Source: RGIG3994 sp964461635
GTDB taxonomy: Bacteria; Bacillota; Clostridia; Oscillospirales; CAG-272
Assembly (NCBI GenBank): GCA_964461635.1
Contig: CAYWVC010000063.1
Location: 1-5,942, forward strand
Direction of reading: 5' to 3'
Length of the DNA: 5,942 nt
In this document: positions 1 to 5,942 of the stretch, in pieces
How positions within the stretch are numbered: position 1 is the stretch's first letter
How the letters are laid out: every line of letters begins with the position of its first letter
The notes under the pieces: model-generated
Told to the model about the DNA's origin: nothing
The model's input: the letters and a program-made list of their open reading frames with translations, nothing else
Database searches by the model: none
Position numbers and translations under genes: made by a program

Positions 1-869
1 GCCATACAATACTTAGCGAAGCTGACGGCGATCCGCGCGGCATCGGGGCGGAGGTCGTCGGGCATATTATTCATAAACGCCTCGGCATCGAGGACGAAGT
101 CGCCCGAATAGCCGATCTCACGGAGGGCGGGCACGAGCTTCTCCCACTTCACGTTCCCGACGAAGGGCACGAGCTTAGAGACGCGGACGGTCGAGGCGTC
201 GCTCACGTGGAGCGCGGTCACCTTTGCTCCCATACGGCGGAGCTCGCCCGCCTGATCGGTCATCATCTGATGTGCGCGGGCAAAGTTCCAGCACACACCG
301 ACCGCGCGATCGCCGAAGCCATCGGTCAGAAGCTCAAGGTCATCTACCGAGGCGCAGAAGGTCCTGCGGTAGACCGACATATCGAGCTCGCACATATTCT
401 CAAACGCGACGCCGACGCCCGCCTTCACTGCCGCCTCAACGGTGGGAAGATAGAATTCGCGGTTAGTCGCCGCGACCGCCTCGGGGTCATACTCGGTATT
501 CACGGTATCGTTCAACGGGCGAAGCACAAGCGTGCCCACCCCCAGCTCGGCGCACGCCTTAACGGTGCGGTCAAGACGGGCAAGAAGTGCCTCCCTCTCC
601 CCGTCCGAGGGCTGTTTGCCGTAGGTATAGAGCAGGTCGTTGTACGGTGCGCACGCCTGCGACGCGACAAGACCCGTGGAAGCGAGAGCCTCCCCGATCT
701 GCGCGATCTGCGCCTCAAAGCCCCGCTCGGGCAGTGCGTCTGCGGCGGCAAAATCAAGGTCTACCGCCTCAAAGCCCGCATCAGCACAAGCCTTAATCTG
801 TTCGGCAAACGTCGTGCGCGAGCCGTCGCGCCTCGTGGCAAAAAAAGTCGTAGTGGTTCCGAGCCTCAT
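1..869 (-). CDS. Sugar phosphate isomerase/epimerase-like TIM-barrel protein (C-terminus cut by window edge)
   Basis: An open frame runs from ATG at 869 to the window edge with no stop: 289 complete codons, so only the last few residues are probably missing. It reads as a xylose isomerase-like / AP endonuclease 2 TIM barrel (PF01261 type). Members interconvert sugars or sugar phosphates, usually with a bound divalent metal; the substrate here cannot be read from sequence. Visible landmarks are E157 (AFENM), the segment CWNFARAH (193-200), H221 with D224 (ALHVSD), the stretch VPFVGNVKWEKL before a GYSG turn (254-257), and E263 (VLDAEAF). Compared with the usual E, D, H, E metal ligand set, the Asp position appears to be N195, and the His often found three residues later is R198. 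An AAAGGAA site (887-881) lies 11-12 nt before the ATG. The gene starts 26 bp after the glycosylase stop, so it is probably co-transcribed. Fold assignment is firm; catalytic activity is uncertain. Confidence 0.85.
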   Translation of the reverse strand, partial: MRLGTTTTFFATRRDGSRTTFAEQIKACADAGFEAVDLDFAAADALPERGFEAQIAQIGEALASTGLVASQACAPYNDLLYTYGKQPSDGEREALLARLDRTVKACAELGVGTLVLRPLNDTVNTEYDPEAVAATNREFYLPTVEAAVKAGVGVAFENMCELDMSVYRRTFCASVDDLELLTDGFGDRAVGVCWNFARAHQMMTDQAGELRRMGAKVTALHVSDASTVRVSKLVPFVGNVKWEKLVPALREIGYSGDFVLDAEAFMNNMPDDLRPDAARIAVSFAKYCM

Positions 870-895
870 AATATCATCATTTCCTTTCGTAATTC

Positions 896-1468
896 TTATC
901 TTTTCTCTCCCCGAAGGGCGTCAAGCTTTTCCTTTATGCTCTCCATATCGGCAAGCATCTCCTCGCTCCGCCGCGGATCGCGAAGCAGTGCCGCGGGATG
1001 GTAGACCGCAGTTATGTAAAATCCGCCGCGTTCGACCCACTCGCCGTGCTGTCGCGTGATTTTGTAGTCGGGGGAGATCAGCCTCATCGCCGCGATCCGT
1101 CCGAGGCAGACGATGATCCGCGGCTTAACGAGCCTTACCTGCGAGCGAAGGTAGCCGATGCAGGCATCCTCCTCGTTCGGCAACGGGTCGCGGTTCTTCG
1201 GCGGTCTGCACTTCAGGATATTGGCGACGTAGACCTCGCTACGCTCTATTCCGACGGCAAAAAGGTACTTGTCAAGCAGCTTACCCGCCCTCCCGACGAA
1301 GGGCTCACCGCTAAGGTCCTCCTGCTCACCCGGTGCCTCGCCGACGAACATCAGCTCGGCGCTTCGGTCACCCGTGCCGAACACGCAATTCGTCCGCGTT
1401 GCATAAAGCGGGCAGGCTTGACATTCGTTGCAGGAGCGCTCAAGCTCCTCCCAAGACACAACTTCCAT
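896..1468 (-). CDS. Family 4 (iron-sulfur) uracil-DNA glycosylase
   Basis: 190 aa, the usual length for a family 4 enzyme. These excise uracil from DNA, arising from cytosine deamination or dUMP incorporation, and start base-excision repair in the cytoplasm. Motifs seen in order: Cys pair C16-x2-C19 followed by PLY; motif 1 GEAPGEQED (43-51), which shapes the active site; FVGRAGKLLD (57-66); N83 and KCRPP (86-90); and the late motif HPAALLR (157-163). C16, C19, C87 and C103 match the 4Fe-4S pattern CxxC...C-x15-C. The KRRIH loop of UdgX is absent, since KCRPPKNRDP stands there, which argues for family 4 rather than the covalent UdgX type. Older annotation calls such proteins 'phage SPO1 DNA polymerase-related'. 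The start is fixed by a strong AAGGAGGA site inside the preceding radical SAM gene, which it overlaps by 29 nt. Cys13 and Cys28 are additional and probably not ligands. Confidence 0.95.
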   Translation of the reverse strand: MEVVSWEELERSCNECQACPLYATRTNCVFGTGDRSAELMFVGEAPGEQEDLSGEPFVGRAGKLLDKYLFAVGIERSEVYVANILKCRPPKNRDPLPNEEDACIGYLRSQVRLVKPRIIVCLGRIAAMRLISPDYKITRQHGEWVERGGFYITAVYHPAALLRDPRRSEEMLADMESIKEKLDALRGEKR

Positions 1469-2435
1469 CCTGTCCTCCTTCGGTAAAATATATTCCCTGA
1501 CAGAGCGAGCGCGCGTAGAGCGCCTTGTCTATCTCGTTGACCACGCAGGTCTTTTTGCGGCTCCAAAGCGGCGCAACGAGGGTATCGGGCGCGCCGTCGC
1601 CCGTAAGTCTGGCGATCACCGTCTCGGGGGGCAGGAGCGTCAGTGCCTCCACCGCCGCATCAACGTAAGCCTCGCGCGTCATCGGCAGGTACTCGCCCGC
1701 CTCGTAGAGCTCGCAGAGCCTCGTGCCGCGCACGACGTAGAGCAAATGCAGCTTTACCTGCTCGGGGCGAAGCCGTGCCACGTCGCGCACACTGCGCATC
1801 ATCTGCTCCCTGCCCTCCCCGGGCAAGCCGAGGATAAGGTGCACGCAGACCGAGATCTTGCGGGACGCCGCGCGAAGCCGCCGATACCCGTCAAGGAACT
1901 GCCCGAAGGTATGCCCGCGGTTTATCAGCTCCGCCGTGCGATCGTCACTGCTCTGCAATCCGAGCTCAACGGTAAGGCTCGTGCGCTCGGCAAGCTCGGC
2001 AAGCAACTCAAGCACCCCGTCGTCAAGACAGTCGGCGCGGGTCGCAATATTCATCCCGACGACGCCGTCAAACGAAAGTGCCTCGTAAAACTTGCGCCTC
2101 AGCTCACCGACCGGGGCGTAGGTATTGGTCCTCGCCTGAAAATAAGCTATATACTTGTCTGTCCGCCACTTGCCGGCAAGCGCGTCGCGCCCGACGGCAA
2201 GCTGCTCACTCACGCTCAGCTCGGATGACGGAGCGTGATCCCCCGAGCCCCGGGGCGAGCAATATATACATCCGCCGCGCCCGCACCGACCGTCGATATT
2301 CGGGCAGGTAAATCCCCCGTCGATCGGGAGCTTTGCCACCTTACCGCCGAAGGTGTGGCGCAGATAGTATTCGTAGGTATGGTACCTCTTGTTCGTATCG
2401 CTGAAGGCGAAGGGGTTCTCGTCCCGATGTGACAT
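1440..2435 (-). CDS. TIGR01212-family (YhcC-like) radical SAM protein
   Basis: 331 aa from ATG 2435. It matches the YhcC/TIGR01212 radical SAM family, whose reaction is not established as far as I know. The cluster motif is C44-x11-C56-x2-C59 within CPNIDG...GRGGCIYC, the long-spaced Elp3-like arrangement typical of this family rather than the classic CxxxCxxC. Further family blocks: ELGLQSSDDRT and INRGHTF, HLILGLPGEGREQM, KLHLLYVVRGTRL, the LTGDGAPDTLVAPLWSRKK block, and a terminal QGIYF. About 17 residues follow QG as a low-complexity tail (TEGGQDGSC...), and this tail is encoded over the glycosylase ribosome site and start. The ATG shares its A with the mntP stop (TGATG), and no good Shine-Dalgarno precedes it, so translation is probably coupled to mntP. 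A GTG 30 nt upstream at 2465 would add 10 residues (RDRGRRLPL) but also lacks a ribosome site and lies inside mntP, so I prefer the ATG. C51 is an extra Cys next to the cluster motif. Confidence 0.93.
   Translation of the reverse strand: MSHRDENPFAFSDTNKRYHTYEYYLRHTFGGKVAKLPIDGGFTCPNIDGRCGRGGCIYCSPRGSGDHAPSSELSVSEQLAVGRDALAGKWRTDKYIAYFQARTNTYAPVGELRRKFYEALSFDGVVGMNIATRADCLDDGVLELLAELAERTSLTVELGLQSSDDRTAELINRGHTFGQFLDGYRRLRAASRKISVCVHLILGLPGEGREQMMRSVRDVARLRPEQVKLHLLYVVRGTRLCELYEAGEYLPMTREAYVDAAVEALTLLPPETVIARLTGDGAPDTLVAPLWSRKKTCVVNEIDKALYARSLCQGIYFTEGGQDGSCVLGGA
1473..1480 (-). promoter_or_regulatory. Strong internal ribosome binding site for the uracil-DNA glycosylase gene
   Basis: The minus strand reads AAGGAGGA, a near-perfect anti-16S match, with 5 nt between AGGAGG and ATG 1468. 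It lies inside the radical SAM reading frame, where it encodes part of the E-G-G-Q tail. This is the strongest ribosome site in the window, so the glycosylase can be initiated independently despite the 29-nt overlap. Confidence 0.85.
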
Positions 2436-3115
2436 CAGAGGAAGGCGACGACCTCGGTCACGCACTCAACGACCATCTTCAGCCCGAGGATGATCAGAAC
2501 GCATCCCCCGACGAATTCGGCTCGCTTCTCGTACTTGTTGCCGAAAACACTGCCGACCTTGACACCTATCGCCGACAGGGTGAAGGTCGTGATACCTATC
2601 ATAAGCGACGTGACGGTTATATTCAGCATGTCAAGCCCGGCGAAGAGCTCTATCTCCGACGGATTGAGTCCGTAGCCCACACCGGTCGCAAGCGCGTCAA
2701 TACTCGTCGCCACGGCGAACTTCAGCATAAGACCGAAGGCAAGCGAGGCATCGGCGGGCTCGTCGTCCTTCGACAGTGCCTCACGCAACATATTTATCCC
2801 GATCACGAGCAGTATCACAAACGCGATGGCGGAGCAGATGCAGGTAACGACGAGCGCCGAGCTCTGCTCGGCATTCTCGGTGTTGCCCACTCCCCCAACG
2901 ATAGCCGAAATAATGTGCTTCAAAAGTATGCCGAGGAAAAATCCGCCAAAGGGCATTATTGCCTGAAAGCCACCGAACCATCCGCCGACCGTCGCGGCGT
3001 TGCCGAAGGTGATCTTCTTCATCGCCAGACCCTTGCAGATCGAAACGGCGAAGGCATCCATCGACAGCCCGACGGCAATCAGCAATATTGTGATAACTGT
3101 TGTTGCAATATCCAT
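2435..3115 (-). CDS. mntP: Manganese efflux pump MntP (DUF204/YebN family)
   Basis: 226 aa, hydrophobic throughout, with about six predicted membrane spans. It is an inner-membrane Mn2+ exporter that protects against manganese excess. The two halves of the duplicated fold each carry the signature acidic motif: GLSMDAFAVS (16-25, D20) and ATSIDALATG (136-145, D140). These correspond to the conserved Asp residues near D16 and D118 of the E. coli protein. An acidic loop, SKDDEPAD (115-122), separates the halves, and the C-terminal part reads AEFVGG followed by a final hydrophobic span. Members are usually around 185-190 aa; the extra length falls mainly in a polar stretch near 72-90 and at the C-terminus. 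It begins 23 bp after the aminotransferase stop with only a weak purine-rich ribosome site, and its stop overlaps the next start. No yybP-ykoY manganese riboswitch fits in the 23-bp gap, so regulation probably comes from the upstream operon promoter. Confidence 0.95.
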   Translation of the reverse strand: MDIATTVITILLIAVGLSMDAFAVSICKGLAMKKITFGNAATVGGWFGGFQAIMPFGGFFLGILLKHIISAIVGGVGNTENAEQSSALVVTCICSAIAFVILLVIGINMLREALSKDDEPADASLAFGLMLKFAVATSIDALATGVGYGLNPSEIELFAGLDMLNITVTSLMIGITTFTLSAIGVKVGSVFGNKYEKRAEFVGGCVLIILGLKMVVECVTEVVAFL

Positions 3116-3138
3116 AGTTAAGCTTCTTTCTCTTTGCT

Positions 3139-4416
3139 TTATTTTTTAAAATCTTTTTCAAGTGCGGCGATCCGCACGCAAAGTGCCAACAGCTCTGCCG
3201 CCGCCGCAAGCTCGGGCAGCCCCGGCGCGCTCGGCGCAAGGCGCAGATTGCTGTCGTCGGGATCCCTGCCGTAGGGGTAGGTCGCCCCCGCAGGGGTCAG
3301 CGTCAGCCCCGCCTCGCGACAGAGCTCATACGTTCTCGCCGCCGTGCCGTGCGGCAGATACAGGCTCAGAAAATATCCCCCGCGCGGATGCCTCATTCTA
3401 AGCAGTCCGCGGGAGGTCAGCTCACGGTCAAGTATTCCCTCGGCAAGCTCAAACCTCGGTCTGAGCAGCTCGGCGTGGCGCTCCATATGCCGACGGACGG
3501 CGTCCGCCGTGCCGAAGAAGCGCACCAGCCGCATCTGATCCATATTGTTGCCGCAGACCGCCCGCGTGCGCAGATAAGGTCGAAGGCTGTCAAGGCTGTC
3601 CTCACTCGCCGCGAGGAACGCAACCCCCGAGCCCGGAAAGCATATCTTTGAGGTCGACGCAAAGTAAAACACGCGGTCGGGATTCCCCGCCGCCTCTGCC
3701 GCGGAGAAAACGTCGGCAAGCTCGTCGTGCTCGGGATAAAGGTCGTGAAGGGCGTAGGCATTATCCCAGAAAACGCGAAAATCCCCCGCCGCCGTTTTCA
3801 TCGACGCAAGGGCTTGCACCGTATCGCGGGAATAGGTCACCCCGTCGGGGTTTGAGTACTTCGGACAGCACACGATGCCCTTCACAGTCGGGTCGCTCGC
3901 CGCGATCCGCTCGACGGCACCGATATCCGGTCCCGCCTCGGTCATCGGAACGCAGATCATCCCGATCCCGAGCGTCTCGCATATCCGAAAATGCCGATCG
4001 TAGCCCGGCACCGGGCAGATCAGACTGACCCGCGGCTCACGTCCCCAAGGACGGTCACCGCCGCGCAGACCGAAAAGCATAGCGTGAAGCATCACCCCGT
4101 AGATCAGACTCAGCGACGAGCTCCCGCTCGGCACGATCCGACGCGCGGGGATGCCGTAAAGCTCCGAGAGAAGAGCCCGAGCCTCCGGCACACCGTCCGG
4201 CATACCGTAGCTGCGGCAGTCGCCCCCCACGCTCCGGCAATCCTCCGCCGTGCGCAAGGCACCGAGCATCCCGTTGCTGAGGTCAAGCTGCTCGCTCCCC
4301 GGCTTCCCCCGTGACAGATCAAGTGAAAGTCCTTTGTCTTTAACCTCCCCGTACCGCGCGGTCAGCTCCGACAAAAGGTCGGCGCCGCGTCGGCCGTCAC
4401 GTTCCGAAACAAGCAT
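3139..4416 (-). CDS. Type Ic aspartate aminotransferase-like PLP enzyme (PF12897 family)
   Basis: 425 aa, a normal length for this family. It is a fold-type I, PLP-dependent aminotransferase of the group once filed as 'MocR-like/alanine-glyoxylate aminotransferase' (PF12897), which includes type Ic aspartate aminotransferases. The likely reaction is aspartate + 2-oxoglutarate to oxaloacetate + glutamate, in the cytoplasm. Family signatures in order: LDLSRGKPGSEQLDLSNGML (32-51), RSYG followed by DGVPEAR (68-80), SGSSSLSLIYG (97-107), CPVPGYDRHF (134-143), CPKYSNPDGVTYS (184-196), FWDNAYALHDL (216-226, cofactor-binding D218 and Y221), FASTSK (252-257) with K257 as the Schiff-base lysine, and SNLRLAPS (389-396) with R392 as the probable substrate carboxylate-binding arginine. 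Two Asn positions common in relatives read Ser here (RSYG, GSSSL). An AAGGGA site lies 10 nt before the ATG. It sits 52 bp downstream of asnS, in keeping with a role in aspartate/asparagine supply. The amino donor is inferred, not shown. Confidence 0.9.
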   Translation of the reverse strand: MLVSERDGRRGADLLSELTARYGEVKDKGLSLDLSRGKPGSEQLDLSNGMLGALRTAEDCRSVGGDCRSYGMPDGVPEARALLSELYGIPARRIVPSGSSSLSLIYGVMLHAMLFGLRGGDRPWGREPRVSLICPVPGYDRHFRICETLGIGMICVPMTEAGPDIGAVERIAASDPTVKGIVCCPKYSNPDGVTYSRDTVQALASMKTAAGDFRVFWDNAYALHDLYPEHDELADVFSAAEAAGNPDRVFYFASTSKICFPGSGVAFLAASEDSLDSLRPYLRTRAVCGNNMDQMRLVRFFGTADAVRRHMERHAELLRPRFELAEGILDRELTSRGLLRMRHPRGGYFLSLYLPHGTAARTYELCREAGLTLTPAGATYPYGRDPDDSNLRLAPSAPGLPELAAAAELLALCVRIAALEKDFKK

Positions 4417-4468
4417 ATCGGTCTCTTCCCTTCGGAAAAATATTCAATTTTAAGCTTCCGTTAACTTA
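4417..4468 (-). other. asnS-aminotransferase intergenic spacer without a clear terminator
   Basis: This is the largest internal gap, 52 bp and AT-rich. The only pairing I find is CGGAA with TTCCG, a 5-bp stem around an 18-nt loop, with no U-run following on the asnS side. No -10/-35 pair is convincing. It holds the aminotransferase ribosome site AAGGGA (4432-4427). Read-through from asnS is therefore the simplest reading. Confidence 0.5.
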
Positions 4469-5863
4469 TCAGAAATCCGCGTTGCCCGTCGTGCGCGGGA
4501 ATGCCTCCACGTCCCTGATGTTCTGTATTCCGGTGATGTACATAATGAGACGCTCGAATCCGAGCCCGTAGCCGGCGTGCTTCGTGCCGCCGTACTTGCG
4601 AAGGTCGGTGTACCACCAATAATCCTCCGGCTTAAGCCCGAAGCGCTCGATAGCCTCCATCAGCTTGTCGTACCGCTCCTCGCGCTGAGAGCCGCCGATC
4701 AGCTCGCCGACCCCGGGCACCAGCATATCCGCCGCCGCGACCGTCTTGCCGTCGTCGTTCTGACGCATATAGAACGCCTTTATCTCCCTCGGATAATCGG
4801 TCACGAATACCGGCTTGCCGAAGATCTTTTCGGTCAGGTATCTCTCGTGCTCGGTCTGAAGGTCGATGCCCCACGATACGGGGTAGTCAAAGCTCTGCCC
4901 CGATTCGGCAAGCAGCTTTACCGCATCGGTGTAGCTGACCCGCGCAAAATCGCTGGAGACAAGCCCCTCAAGTCGCGCAAGCAACCCCTGATCGACGAAT
5001 TTGTTGAAGAAAGCTAACTCGTCGGGGCACTGCTCCATCACGTAACGCACGACGTATTTGATCATCGCCTCCGCCGTGTCCATATAGTCCTTCAGATCGG
5101 CGAATGCCAGCTCGGGCTCGACCATCCAGAACTCCGCCGCGTGACGCTGAGTGTTCGACCGCTCGGCGCGGAAGGCGGGACCGAAGGTGTAGACCCTGCC
5201 GAAAGCCATCGCGAATGTCTCGACGTTCAGCTGACCCGAAACGGTAAGCCCCGTGTGCTTGCCGAAGAAATCCTGCGAGAAATCGACCTCGCCCGACTCG
5301 GTCAGCGCGGGCGACGCGGGATCAAGGGTAGTTACGCGGAACATCTCGCCCGCGCCCTCGCAGTCCGAGCCCGTGATTATCGGGGTGTGAACGTATACGA
5401 AGCCGTTCTCGTTAAAGAACTTGTGCAGTCCGAACGCCGCCACCGAACGCACGCGGAATACCGCGTTGTAGGTGTTGGTCCGCGGACGAAGGTGCGCGAT
5501 CGTGCGCAAAAATTCAAGGCTGTGACGCTTCTTCTGAAGCGGATAATCGGGAGTGGACGCCCCCTCGACCTCGATCGACTCCGCCTTCAACTCGCACGGC
5601 TGGGGCGCGTCGGGGGTCAATACAAGCTTGCCGGTCACGATAAGTGAACAGCCGACGTTCTGCTTCGCGATCTCACGGTAGTTGCCGAGCTTCGAATCCT
5701 CAAATACGACCTGAAGATTCTTGAAGCAGCTCCCGTCGTTCAGCTCGATAAAGCCGAAGGCGTTGCTCGCGCGGATCGTCCTTGCCCATCCCGCTACCGT
5801 TACCGTCGCGTCGGCAAAGCTCTCTTTGTCCGAATATATCGCTTTTATAAGAGTCCTGTCCAT
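4469..5863 (-). CDS. asnS: Asparaginyl-tRNA synthetase
   Basis: 464 aa, the standard bacterial length. It attaches asparagine to tRNA-Asn with ATP in the cytoplasm. The N-terminal anticodon-binding OB fold spans roughly 20-103 (VAGWARTIR, FGFIELNDGS, FKNLQVV). The class II catalytic core follows: motif 1 around 137-165 ending in FVYVHTPIIT, then the AsnRS-type SDCEGAGEMFRVTTLD (166-181); motif 2 FRAERSNTQRHAAEFWMVEP (231-250) with R232 and R235; and motif 3 GLGFERLIMYITG (433-445) with R438, ending in the characteristic FPRTTGNADF tail. These distinguish it from AspRS and from the archaeal type. ATG 5863 is chosen because it has an AAAGGAAGAG ribosome site and because the frame's further-upstream ATG at 5932 lies on the -35 element, before the transcript would begin. 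It is the first gene of the apparent operon. The leader from the predicted transcription start is only about 34 nt. Confidence 0.98.
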   Translation of the reverse strand: MDRTLIKAIYSDKESFADATVTVAGWARTIRASNAFGFIELNDGSCFKNLQVVFEDSKLGNYREIAKQNVGCSLIVTGKLVLTPDAPQPCELKAESIEVEGASTPDYPLQKKRHSLEFLRTIAHLRPRTNTYNAVFRVRSVAAFGLHKFFNENGFVYVHTPIITGSDCEGAGEMFRVTTLDPASPALTESGEVDFSQDFFGKHTGLTVSGQLNVETFAMAFGRVYTFGPAFRAERSNTQRHAAEFWMVEPELAFADLKDYMDTAEAMIKYVVRYVMEQCPDELAFFNKFVDQGLLARLEGLVSSDFARVSYTDAVKLLAESGQSFDYPVSWGIDLQTEHERYLTEKIFGKPVFVTDYPREIKAFYMRQNDDGKTVAAADMLVPGVGELIGGSQREERYDKLMEAIERFGLKPEDYWWYTDLRKYGGTKHAGYGLGFERLIMYITGIQNIRDVEAFPRTTGNADF

Positions 5864-5868
5864 ATTTT

Positions 5869-5878
5869 CTCTTCCTTT
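5869..5878 (-). promoter_or_regulatory. Ribosome binding site that decides the asnS start
   Basis: The minus strand reads AAAGGAAGAG, with the AAGGA core about 9 nt before ATG 5863. It supports that start over the longer frame from 5932, which would place the first codons on the promoter. Confidence 0.8.
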
Positions 5879-5903
5879 CGTCTCTCGTTCCCTGTTAGCG
5901 ATA

Positions 5904-5932
5904 ATTATATCACGACTTACAAAAAAATGCAA
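5904..5932 (-). promoter_or_regulatory. Sigma-70/SigA-type promoter for asnS with extended -10
   Basis: Reading the minus strand: TTGCAT (5932-5927; 3 of 6 to TTGACA), a 17-nt spacer, then a perfect TATAAT (5909-5904) preceded by TG one base upstream (5912-5911), which makes an extended -10. Transcription should start near 5897, giving a leader of about 34 nt. The AT-rich block stands out sharply from the GC-rich surroundings. It is the only clear promoter in the window and may drive all six genes. Confidence 0.82.
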
Positions 5933-5942
5933 GGTGTATTTG

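Noticed and set aside
207..1004. A 265-codon plus-strand open frame opposite the isomerase and the end of the glycosylase
   Set aside because: It crosses the junction of two real minus-strand genes, is rich in Arg, Ala and Gly, and matches nothing recognisable.
896..1468. UdgX-type covalent glycosylase instead of family 4
   Set aside because: The KRRIH loop with its covalent His is missing. KCRPPKNRDP and the CxxC...C-x15-C cluster pattern fit family 4, and H141 in TRQHG is at a different place.
1428..2228. A 266-codon plus-strand open frame opposite the radical SAM gene
   Set aside because: The minus strand carries a full set of radical SAM family motifs. The plus-strand product shows no recognisable motif and is an antisense shadow.
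2429..3121. A 230-codon plus-strand open frame almost coextensive with mntP
   Set aside because: Its translation is polar and low-complexity with no family resemblance, and it is the mirror of a strongly recognised membrane protein. GC-rich codon bias keeps the antisense frame open.
3119..4458. A shared TAAGCTTC word in the two AT-rich gaps (3119-3126 and 4451-4458) as a possible repeat or operator
   Set aside because: Only eight bases match, around a common AAGCTT palindrome, with unrelated flanks. This is expected by chance.
5141..5647. A 168-codon plus-strand open frame inside asnS
   Set aside because: It lies wholly antisense to the conserved AsnRS core and has no motif of its own.
5899..5911. 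GATA...TATC inverted repeat over the asnS -10 as an operator
   Set aside because: The arms are only 4 bp, and the symmetry follows from the TATAAT box itself.
5864..5932. An N-terminal extension of AsnRS starting at ATG 5932
   Set aside because: That ATG lies within the -35 element, upstream of the predicted transcript start. The 23 extra residues do not resemble AsnRS, and a good ribosome site precedes ATG 5863.

Overview
This window is a compact, GC-rich bacterial housekeeping block. All six genes lie on the minus strand, so they are transcribed from the right end of the window towards the left. Family content suggests a Gram-positive, Clostridia-like bacterium (Bacillota): the MntP is of the 'GLSMDAFAVS' type, the aspartate aminotransferase is type Ic, the radical SAM protein is YhcC-like, and the ribosome binding sites are purine-rich AGGA types. 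A gut-type Clostridia genome with raised GC would fit. This assignment is an inference from protein style, not from a marker gene.

In transcription order: a near-consensus extended -10 promoter (5904-5932); asnS, asparaginyl-tRNA synthetase (5863-4469); a PLP-dependent type Ic aspartate aminotransferase-like enzyme (4416-3139); mntP, a manganese efflux pump (3115-2435); a TIGR01212/YhcC-type radical SAM protein (2435-1440); a family 4 iron-sulfur uracil-DNA glycosylase (1468-896); and a TIM-barrel sugar phosphate isomerase/epimerase-like protein (869-1), whose C-terminus is cut by the window edge.

Spacings are tight. There are gaps of 52, 23 and 26 bp, a 1-nt TGATG overlap between mntP and the radical SAM gene, and a 29-nt overlap between the radical SAM and glycosylase genes. 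I see no convincing terminator or second promoter between genes, so the simplest reading is one transcription unit driven from the asnS promoter. The most coherent functional pair is asnS plus the aminotransferase, which joins aspartate/asparagine supply to tRNA charging and recalls the aspB-asnS linkage of Bacillus subtilis. The remaining genes (Mn export, an orphan radical SAM enzyme, base-excision repair, sugar isomerisation) have no obvious single pathway.

I found no mobile element, CRISPR array, tRNA, rRNA, riboswitch or novel multi-gene system. No stretch of more than about 80 bases lacks a gene. The points worth a second look are a substituted metal-site motif in the isomerase-like protein, the apparent lack of room for a manganese riboswitch before mntP, the short asnS leader that excludes a T-box from this promoter, and the overlapping gene junctions.
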